Shown here: positions 10,521-19,893 of the stretch, piece after piece | How positions within the stretch are numbered: position 1 is the stretch's first letter | How the letters are laid out: each line of letters opens with the position of its first letter | NCBI GenBank assembly: GCA_008931825.1 | Contig: QXVZ01009004.1 | Span: forward strand, 1-22,176 | DNA length: 22,176 nt | Direction of reading: 5' to 3' | Origin: Phallusia fumigata | Taxonomy: Eukaryota; Chordata; Ascidiacea; Phlebobranchia; Ascidiidae | Notes under the pieces: model-generated | What the model was told of the DNA's origin: nothing | Databases searched by the model: none | What the model saw: only the letters and a program-made list of their open reading frames with translations | Translations under genes and position numbers: made by a program

Positions 10521-11388
10521 TACAATTACCCTACAACTTTGCATGTGTGGGGACCGATGCGCTTCTGCAGAAACACACATATCATTAAAGCTTGGGTAAC
10601 TGTGGGACCCAATGTAAAATAATGTACTGAATATATGCCATTTTTAAAGGCTAATTGTGTATTTGACATGACAATATGGTGAAAGCCACCCTTCTAATTT
10701 GTACCGTTGCAGCCCATTTTCATCACAAGAAACATATACAGATTAGTTTAAAAAAGATATGGGTTGAATGTAAGGTGTTGCATGTTGTCAACCTAATGAA
10801 CTTGTTCGTTTGTGGAAACATGATATTTACTGTGCTAGTAAGCACTGTAAACGCCCATATAAAGTTTTTTTTTTGCACAAACACAGATAAATATATATAC
10901 ATATATAACATTTGCTTTATACATATATAACATTTGCTTTACTGCCTTAATGATTTTCCTTTTCCTTCTTTTCCTTTTCCAGTTCTGTTCACAATTATGA
11001 TGTTCATGTTTTTGATTTTTTCTTCTGCAGTGTATGAACTGTAATTCAATTCTGTTCACCTATGTGTTCTTTTTTGTGGCAGTGGATGTTATTTGTCTGT
11101 TGTAAAAATAGGATGATGTTTCTTTAATTTACCTAATGCGTTCACATGAGGGGCAGAATATAAATGGATGATGGCAGTTTGTGTCTTTTCCAAAATGTAA
11201 AGAAATTCAGGGACAGTCTTAACAAGCATGTTACCTCCAAGTTAAGTGCAATCAAGGTACAGTAAAACTAGTAATAAGTACAACGATAAGGCAAACAAAG
11301 TGCAACAAATTTATTAAAATACAAATAAACACTTACTAATAGTCAGGAGCTTTGTTTGATTGGCTAAGTCAAGTTTGTAAATAAACAG

Positions 11389-11401
11389 TTGTTTGTGTCA
11401 G
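11389..11401 (+). promoter_or_regulatory. splice acceptor abutting the start codon
   Basis: TTGTTTGTGTCAG is followed immediately by the ATG at 11402. A cis- or trans-spliced leader joined here would leave no other 5' UTR. No upstream coding exon was found. In tunicates this arrangement fits spliced-leader addition, which is inferred. Confidence 0.5.
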
Positions 11402-14400
11402 ATGCCAACTAAATTGGAAGACTGTGAGAAGACAGATACCAGTAACGAAAATTCTTTGAAAAGTGAAGCGGATGATGTGGATATTACAGAAACTTATGGT
11501 TTGGGTAAGCAAACAGTTTAAACATGAAAAACATTATCAAACCTTCAGTAAATATACAAACAAGCAATATGCTAAACAACATGGTTTGTTTTTGAAAAAA
11601 AATTATTATAGTTCATACGTCTTAAGACATCAGTGTTTTTAGATGGTGGTTCTTCTTCCAGTGAGTCTTCAATTGAAGTGGCACGTGATATTAGTTTTGA
11701 GCCAGGTAGTATGTTATTATGATACTTTTTTTACATACGTGCTAAAATACTTTTATTTATTGGTACAATTTGCAGAACATAGGCCTACCCCATTCGCAGC
11801 CAATGAGAAACTGTGGAAAGGCTGCTACAATTCCACATTAAATGAGGAAATTCATTCTGCCCCAATTTCCAGATTTAAGGATCCTGAAATAAACCTAATT
11901 TCCCCTATAGCAGGTAAGTGCAAGTTTTAAACAATGTTTAACAGATCAACTTAACACAAAATTTAAAAAATGTAGGTTGCTCTGAAAACCAAAAAATCCA
12001 GTCATTTAGTACAGACCAAAAGCAAGAATCTATTTCAGAATTTAATGACAACTTGAAGGTAATTGCTATGTGTATTGCAACATATTTGTTATGTCCAACG
12101 CATAACATTAAATCACAATTCACAGGGTTGCACCCCTCCTCATCCTTGTCACAAGTTGTCTGAGTTACAAAAGCTTGCCAAAATCAATGAACAAAGTAAG
12201 TTATTTAATCAAATTTTTAAAACTGTCAGTTTAAATTATTGGTTTTCTCAGTTGCTTGAGCTACAGTGAGTACACATTAACAAGGATTCCTTCCTTCCAT
12301 TACATACCTACTTTATCATTGCATTTTTGTGTGGGATGCAAACAGCTTTTTAAGTTAAACCTACCCAAGACATTTAGTTTCAGCCTTATTTTTAGAAGAG
12401 GACGATCTTGACAATGAGTGGATTCCAAAACCAAGTAAACATGATTGCAATAAAATTTTGGATCTATAACTTGGGTGTTTTATTTCACTTCCTTTGTTTC
12501 AGGAAGTTGTTTTAAAGACGGATGTGATCCAATCTGGCTTGAGCCTGAAGAACGATTTCCGTTGGTACCAGCATTAAAACGCCTTCCACCCAGAACCTAT
12601 ACACCAGCCAGGAAAAAAGTGAGACTAATTTGTTTTTTGTGGCCAATCTGGAAAATACAAGTGAGAATACAAGAAGTTCAGTCAGCGGAAACAATTATTG
12701 GTGGGGGGAAATTTTATGCTATGTACCCCCCTTAACCAATGTTCACAGCTAAAACTCCCTCATCAGAAGTTTAGTTTAAAAATAGTATTTTTATATCAGT
12801 CCATCAATAACAAAAACTAACCTCTTACCATTGATAAACGTTTTGGACTCTTTTTGAAAAATCGTCAAATTCAAAATCCCTCCCTAGTAGGGAAATTCCC
12901 CGGTTAAAAACCTCTGCCCAACACTGATTTTCTCCCGACCGACGTCACGGCCGTTTTTGTCATGATGCTGACCACTAACACAATCGGAATTTGCTCCAAA
13001 AAAACAAAATAAGCAGTCTCATACTTACGGTATGGAAACTGCTTCTTTACAGGCACCGCAACGGCTCTCACTGCCCATACCATCGCAAAAACGACTAATT
13101 CGATCGAGCAGTCCGAATACTGTCGGCCTGACAAAGGCTAAGCGGATGCTGATTGAAGCGGTAAGGTTTCTGTGTTTTTTACTTGCATCTGAACTGTGCC
13201 ATTTAATGATAAGCATTGTTGTTTAGATCGATTTATCATCAATTTCGAACGTGCATTCTGAAGAAGACAGTAGTGTTGAGCTTGTTCCACGACAGGACAC
13301 TCCAGGGACTGTTAACAGCGACGAAATTGCAGCCCTTGACCTTAGTGATGTTGTCAGTGACCTTGGTAAATGGCGTAATTTAAAAGGAGGAATGTATTTT
13401 TCGTTGGTGCGCAAAAGCTGGGCAATCTAGTGGGAGTGGGTTTTGCATCCCCCTTTGCCTATTTTGGAACTTTTTATTCCTCCCCTACGAGACAATCATG
13501 AACAGCTTAACTACAAAGTGGAAATCCCCGCTTTAACTCATAAAATTCCTCCCCTCCGCAAATGAAAACCACTGGGGTAATTGCTCAAACGAATTTAATG
13601 CGTAAAAACGAGCTCCGCCGTACGGCGCAAGAGACACGTATTACAAATAGTTTGTCTAAAACGTTGTTTATCCTTGCCAAAGTACGCAGCCAGTTTTTGA
13701 AACTCCTTTTTTCGTAACTATTGCAAAGTTTAAGCGGTAAACCCACTGATGGTACAATAAGATGATACAAGCCAGTACTTGCGCGTGAAACACGAACGAA
13801 AATAAATAAACGCTGTTTTCATTATCAGGAATAACCCGAAAAGTCGGCGCAAAGTACTTGTCGCGGAAAAAAGAAACTGTCAAAACGTTAAAAACCAAAT
13901 GATAAGTTCAACTGTCAAAGTAACGCAAGAAACTTGTCATTGTGGCGATATTAAAATGAAATCAGGGATGTACTCGTCTGTAAATGTCTTAAGACCACTG
14001 ACATGTTTATACTATTCTAGATTTCGATTAAAGATTTTCTGCAAAGTTTTTTTAATGACCACTTTACATACCACGCAATTCATAGCGAAATGCATCGAAG
14101 TTTGAAACATGCTTTATGTGACAACATCTGTATTCCATATGTTTGAAATGTTATGGCAGGATTATTGGTTGGGATGGCAGAAAACATAATCTCTGAACTG
14201 ATAGTATTTTATGGTTGGAATCGACCTTTGATTTGCACAATAAAATGTCGTTTTTTTACATTTGAAATGTCAAAACCAACGGAATGCGTTTTAAAAGCTT
14301 TTATGTCGTGCGTATGTCCTTTGTTTGGTCGCGACTGGGACTGGAAGTTGCTAAATCAACCGCTTGAATTTTATTTGTTTGCAGACAGCCAACCGAATTC

Positions 14401-14629
14401 CGAATTGATATCCCCGATTCGGAAATCGTCGAACTTACAGGTGGGTGGAAGTTGGTCACTGCCCAGCTAGGATAGATTGCACTTCTCTCTTTTTGTGATG
14501 CCCTGTGTTATTCCCCCCTATGGCTTTAGATACGACGTGACCCGATATCCTTGCTGCCATCGCCAGTTACCAACCCGCCTTGTGTCGTAAAAGCTGGACG
14601 GAAATTGCGGCATCTATATTACCAAAAAG
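11402..14629 (+). CDS. unrecognised Ser/Pro-rich protein, 11 exons, 3' end unresolved
   Basis: Exons joined in one frame by GT-AG introns: 11402-11504, 11643-11705, 11776-11913, 11976-12058, 12126-12195, 12396-12434, 12503-12618, 13053-13160, 13227-13365, 14385-14440, 14530-14629. They give 338 residues plus one base. Five introns are only 62-70 bases long. The protein starts MPTKLEDCEKTD, is acidic and Ser-rich at first, has short conserved-looking motifs (RPTPFAANEKLWKGCYN, WIPKP, DPIWLEPEERFPLVPALKRL, PPRTYTPARKK), a basic Ser/Pro region (APQRLSLPIPSQKRLIRSSS), an acidic stretch with IDLSSI and ALDLSDVVSDL, and a basic end (VVKAGRKLRHLYYQK). No folded domain is seen. The composition loosely recalls cell-cycle or microtubule proteins such as GTSE1, but I cannot assign a family. 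The stop codon is not identified: the last donor leaves phase 1, while the PDZ exon at 15134 needs phase 0, so I treat NOS as a separate gene. Confidence 0.72.
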
Positions 14630-15133
14630 GTGAAGTGTGTGTTTTTCGCGATCGTAAGCCGGGGCATTATGGTTGAATTTAAATCTGATTTTTTTTAAAG
14701 TAACTTTTATTCGTTTTGAAAACAACTGCATAAAATATGGTTCGGCCATCATGCATTGACTTGAAAATAAGCCATGAGATTTTAGAATTGATAGTACTTT
14801 CTTTTTTGTTACTAGTGACCCCCCCCCCCTCCAAAAAAAAGTTAGGTTTTTATCAAATTTTGTTTAGGTTACATATGTTCTATAGCTATGATTTTTTTAA
14901 AACTGCATTTATTTTGTTCAGATATATTGGAAAGTTGAAACGTTGCAAGCGTTTTCAAATCCGTTTCTTGTGATAACATTTCTTATTTTCTCTGCTATTT
15001 TCCGTTGCAGTGTTTTCGTTTAGTTGCTTTATTTGTTTATTTATTCATTTTGCAATCAAACCCAGAATACACATTATTTTTGCAACTGTCTCTGTAAACC
15101 GTATTCGTTTGCAATCACGAGTTTTACTTGCAG

Positions 15134-18100
15134 AAAAGGACACTGCAGATTTTCGTGAAAAGACGTATTGGTGCAAATTTTGGTTTCACAGGGTCACACC
15201 ACCACGAGCCACTGATTTATATTAAATGTTTTTTTTTACATGTTTGATATTTGTCTCAACTTAGTTTCTGAAATACTCGCTTTATCCCGCCTTTGCCCTT
15301 TTAAAGTGTTGTTAGAAATCACAAGGAAAGGGCAAAAACATCATCTACCCTCGGCGCTTGTTGCAGGCACGCCGCTGCTCTGAATGCGTCAAAGTTGAAG
15401 CCCGAAAAGTCTATGGCAGAAGTTAGTAAACAGAATGTCTTCGCTGCTAACCAATGCAAATCGAATTTCTAGCAGCTGGGAGGTTTAATTTGGTANCATT
15501 ACACACTGATGTGTTTAACATTTAGCCACTTGCGAACTTGCACTAGCTACCAAAACATGGCAATCACCAAACCAAATCCCATGGCAGCTATACGCTTTTA
15601 TCGTGAAATATCGATTACATACCTTTGCATCTGTCCCATTAGAATAACACCTGGTATCGGCGAAACTTTGATCTTTACTTATAAAGTACTGTGTGTTAAG
15701 GCGACTGTAGTATCAGCACTTTAATAAACTATGCATGACGTCTGCACCAATCTGTTTTAACATATTATCAACAAATGCTTGTTTGTTTACGTTTTTGACT
15801 TGTTGACCATGACAAACAAAAGCTCGGACGTCTTCACGGCGTTGTTTGTCGGTAAGTCTTGACGGCGCCTGGGCGGTCCGTAAAACGTTGAAGTTGATAA
15901 ACTTGTGAATCTTTAACTTTTTAGCTGTCAAGCTCGACCGTTTTTAATATTGTTGTATTCTTCTGAGGTGACGTCCTTTGGCATGCCTCCTTAAGTGACG
16001 AGCCTTTTTGCAGGATCGCTACTAAATTGCAACACACAGTTTTTTCCGCCTCAGTCAAAAAACTTTTGGTAGCCAAGCGTAATCTAATATCATTCGCACG
16101 TCAGCCGATTCCTAAATTGGCAACAGAAAGCATGTTGCACTGGTAAAATTAAAAACTTTAATGTTTTATTTCCAAAGGTGGGTCGGCATACGAAAATGGA
16201 CTCATCAAGGTGGGGGACATTGTTCTCTCAATAAATCAAGTCGATCTCACCAGCTTGCCGTATAGGGAGGCCCTGCAGCAACTCCGAAGTAAGTATGACG
16301 CGTTTGCATGTTTGTGAACGATCAATATACTCTTTTTATTCTGAACAAGCATAGTTTGTACGAAAAATATCGTAAATAAATTCAAGATAAAGGAAAAGCC
16401 GATAAATTAAGATTGATTTCAAAATATGCTTTGTAAACCCCTTAAGAGTTTTACCCTATAGTTAGAATGAGTTGTTAACAGTCAAATCTGGTTCCATCAA
16501 ACACTGTTTTTTAAATTCATTTGTGCATGACTCGTAGCAAACTTGAAGCTGCAAACACTTCTGGTTTCTGAGCATAAGGTTTATGTAAAATGACGTGCGT
16601 GTTATCGTTAAGTCTTCGTGATTCATTGAACCAAATGATTGGTAGCGAGATCATTGTCAACGTGCAGAGCCACAGACACTATCGTTTGTGTGTAGGCGAC
16701 GGTTGGTCAAATCTGTTTATGGTGTTTGTGAAAAGCCTTTATAAAGTAAATGAGGTGCATCTTTTGCGTGCACCGCAAATATCTTGCCCTTGGGCACGGT
16801 GATCCGCAAATTCTGTTGACAGCTGATTCGCCTCGTTTCTCATAGTTAGTCGTTGTGGTAGCCTTTCAAGACCTTGCTGGTTTCTCATTTTTCAATCGAA
16901 AACTGCATATCGTTCGTGAATAAGGATCTTTCTAGTTTTCCAGGCAGTAAAATTGTTTGAGCAGTTAGACTTTTTATAATTTTTTTCCTGTGGTTGTTTG
17001 ATCTAAAACTTGACCATCGCTGATGAACGTTTTAGCGTGATTACGTCAGAGGTCAGACCAAATCACTTTCGACGATTAGCTGAACGAAGCAGGTGTTAAC
17101 TGAGGCAAATGGAGTAATAAAAACATATTCAGCACTGCATGCAATCGCAACGGAACACAGACAAAATAAATATTTAACTCTGTTAACAAAAGAAGGGTAG
17201 AACAGTGACACGTGTATTAGTTGTTCTTGCAACCAACATCATAAATAATGAAACTTCCGTCCAAACGCCTGAATAGAGTCCAGAGCAGGTTCAAACTACC
17301 GGTTATGCGTGCTTTAATTTCCCAATGTGGGTAAATTATTTTTCATCCACAGCATACTCTATAACATTTCGATACGCTCAATCTTTTGTTTGCACAACAC
17401 TGTGGAAATTTTGTTTGCAGATGTTCCTGTAGGGAGTAAAGCCGTGCTGCTAATACAGGGACCTGATGGATACACCANACTCTATAACATTTCGATACGC
17501 TCAATCTTTTGTTTGCACAACACTGTGGAAATTTTGTTTGCAGATGTTCCTGTAGGGAGTAAAGCCGTGCTGCTAATACAGGGACCTGATGGATACACCA
17601 CACATCTACAAACAACTTTCACACACAACAACAAACCGAGGACAGTTCGAGTGACCGAAAAAACGTCCAGTGCCGTTGCCGGTCAACGAACTACAGGTAT
17701 GTGACCCGCCCTTTACGCTTGCTACTTTCAAAAGCTGCAAACTTTGCTTTGCTTCAATATATTAGTTTTCCCTCTGACCAGGTGACTTGACAGGCAGCCT
17801 GTTGGTATAACGGAGTTTATATTCACTGACTGGGATTTTCCAATGCAAAGTCAGGCCATTTGGGGTTATAGACATACGAATCCTTTTCATTTCATACGGT
17901 TATCAGACAAAGGTGTGCTAACAAAGAAATGCTCGTATTTTGTTTTGATTTGACGGCGGACGTTAGTTGGAAATAAAAAGGACTTTTGTCTGGTTTCATA
18001 AGTTTTTGTTTAATGGCTGAGGAGCACGAAACGATGAAACAGGAACTACCTTAGGCGCAATTGTCGCACTCGTATGGAGGCGTGTCTCAAACACAAGGCG

Positions 18101-19723
18101 TGCCGCGAAACGCGTTATTCATTGACTATGTTGTCCTTAGTGTTTGACACTTCTTTGCGAGTTTCACAATTTTCGTTTCGCCCGCTAGCTGTGACGACAG
18201 AAGAAGGCTGAGGGCGTGAATTCTGCTATAAGTACCGTGGTTGATAGTGTCAGTGGTGGACTGTCTTACAAACGAGAGAACAGAAACGTTTAAAAAAAAT
18301 AAGTTCGCGGCATACCTAATCACTGTCGGCTTGAGGAAGTAAATGCAGCATTAAAGTAAAACGTTTGAGTCGCGACTCCCAGCAGTAGGGTGTTGTTGTT
18401 TAAAAATTGCGTAAATAAGCTTGGGGTGTCGTTAAGATTCTTACTACTGTTTACGGTCGATGTTTCGTGTAATAAAATAGTTTAAGTCACGTCTAAAGGA
18501 ACCGAATACTTGCTGTTACACCGAAACAAGGTTTGAGGGCGAAAGTTTTGAAAGTTTCCCCTTTTCATTAGCTTCAACAATCGTACGGCGGGCTTTAGTC
18601 CTTCTTGCACTAAAGCTTTGATAGTAGTAGTAACATAGGATGATGCTGTTAAAGGGGAAAATTTGTTATTTCAAAAAAGTCTAACGTTTCGCATAACAAA
18701 GCATGTTTTGGAATGAAATGTTGCCCTTCGATCAAAAAATAAATGTAATTCTAAAATCAATTTTTTGTTTCCTTTTTTGGTCTCGCTCGCATAAAAAGCA
18801 GTTTCCTTTTCAGCAAACGTCACGAAACGACAATCGCCATTAGGTGGTAGCAGAGAGGACGTGGTAATAAAAAGAAACGTAGACATGCCGAAGAAAAAGG
18901 GGGTTGTGAAACCTATAAACGGGGTGTTGAGCCATCCCAACCAAGGCTGGCCTCAAAACGAAGTGGTCGAGGAAAGCAAAATGAACGGAAAAATGAACGG
19001 GTAAGTAACAGCATTAAATTTGGCTTTTGTGTTGTTTGTCATTTCTTATCTTGTGATGAGAAGTTTTATAAGTTAATTATCACAGGAGTTAAAAAAACTT
19101 TGTCTGGTCGCATGAAAATAAAATTTGTTAAATAGCTACAGTTGTTAGCATTGCACAAGTTACGTACTGTGTTATACTTATCACAAGGATTGGGTAAGGC
19201 TTAGAAACAAATGGCGACGAAAGCAAGTTGGGCAGAGCAAACCATATTGTGGTCGGTCACGCATGCTAACAACACCACAACAAGCGATGTTCCTGTCACG
19301 AGCGCTCGATCTCACACACTCGATCAGCCAGGCAGCTGATCAGCATGACTTGATGCTTACGGCCTGGTCAGCGGCTTTGTTAAATATTAAGTTTGCTGTT
19401 GGTGCGTGCAGATAACCAAACAAAAAGTCTTGATAAACACATTAAAGATGATACAAAACCATAGTTGTCTGTGGTATGTGTTTGGCAAACGAAACAGTGC
19501 GCTGTGTTAACATGTTCGCGTTGTTTTAAAACTCAGATGGCTTTTAACTTGCTCGTCATTACTTTTGAGGTAACTAATAATTCATAATGTCATTTTCCGT
19601 CGTTAACTCGTCGGTTTTCTTTTTTTCAGCGGCCCAGCGAGCGCGTCGAGCAAGTTTACAATGGTCAAGAATTGGGAGACTGACAAAGTGCAGCGGGATA
19701 CTTTATTTGCCAAAGCCTGCCCG
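15134..19723 (+). CDS. NOS1: nitric oxide synthase, neuronal type with N-terminal PDZ (partial)
   Basis: NOS makes NO and citrulline from arginine, O2 and NADPH. Exons in frame: 15134-15225, 15643-15653 (microexon), 16178-16288, 17544-17696, 18814-19000, 19630-19723. The PDZ runs from TLQIFVKRRIGANFGF through EPLIYIKITPGGSAYENG and GLIKVGDIVLSINQ to EALQQLR. It continues VLLIQGPDGYTTHLQTTF and PRTVRVTEK, which match the nNOS-only beta-finger (LILRGPEGFTTHLETTF, TIRVTQ). A disordered linker follows (KRQSPLGG, MPKKKGVVKPINGVL), then FTMVKNWETDKVQRDTLF, matching FLKVKNWETEVVLTDTLH at the start of the nNOS oxygenase domain. No Met precedes MPKKK in the chain, so the initiating exon lies upstream and is not found. 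The Cys zinc motif and the heme, BH4, calmodulin and reductase parts are absent because the contig ends at 19893. The first donor reads AA|ATGTTT, not GT. The gap N at 15496 lies in an intron. Confidence 0.88.
15496..15496. other. gap or ambiguous base (N)
   Basis: Single N inside the first NOS intron (15226-15642). No duplicated sequence was seen around it, unlike at 17478 and 19893. It could hide unassembled sequence near the odd donor of the PDZ exon. Confidence 0.8.
17356..17600 (+). repeat. 122-base direct duplication around a gap base
   Basis: 17356-17477 and 17479-17600 appear identical and are separated by the single N at 17478. The unit holds the acceptor and first 57 bases of the fourth NOS exon listed. 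Only the downstream copy continues to the exon end at 17696. Two contigs that overlap by 122 bases but were abutted instead of merged would look exactly like this. Confidence 0.92.
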
Positions 19724-19892
19724 GTATGTGTTTACATTCGCGTTAAAAAACTTGCCAAAAACGTCGCGTTCCGCCAAATGCCACAGTTGGTCGGAAAACG
19801 ATCGTCTATTATAAAGCAGGGCACAAGAACGACCATCCTAATTTTTACCGTGCAACTGCTCTGATGTTTAATTAAGTTGTGGTGTGGTTGTC

Positions 19893-19893
19893 N
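19893..19893. other. contig join (N) ending the NOS gene
   Basis: To the left is NOS intron sequence (after the GTATGT donor at 19724). To the right the sequence switches abruptly to the last intron of DDX3. The join therefore does not reflect a continuous gene. Confidence 0.85.

Larger units (their letters stand above)
9879..11401. other. AT-rich intergenic spacer
   Basis: Holds the FBXO22 3' UTR, the degenerate array at 10111-10520, a 22-base tandem duplication at 10899-10941 (ACATATATAACATTTGC core) and a CCTTTTCC-rich pyrimidine tract at about 10956-10980. No gene or RNA recognised. Its end (11389-11401) is a splice acceptor running into the next ATG. Confidence 0.6.

Noticed and set aside
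14819-14840. Homopolymer run of C followed by A
   Set aside because: Ordinary intronic simple sequence, possibly a sequencing-prone spot. No wider structure seen.
15010-15133. Hydrophobic open frame after a good CCGTTGCAG acceptor (FSFSCFICLFIHF)
   Set aside because: T-rich composition alone gives such residues. It leads into the non-PDZ frame of the next exon, and no homology is visible.
17284-17300. tRNA B-box-like GGTTCAAACT
   Set aside because: No matching A box at the right distance and no cloverleaf arms could be drawn.
18883-18887. An alternative NOS first exon starting at the MPKKK ATG (PDZ-less isoform)
   Set aside because: The upstream acceptor TTTCCTTTTCAG at 18802-18813 opens a continuous frame that joins the PDZ exon in phase, so the exon is internal. 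An alternative start here cannot be excluded but has no separate support.
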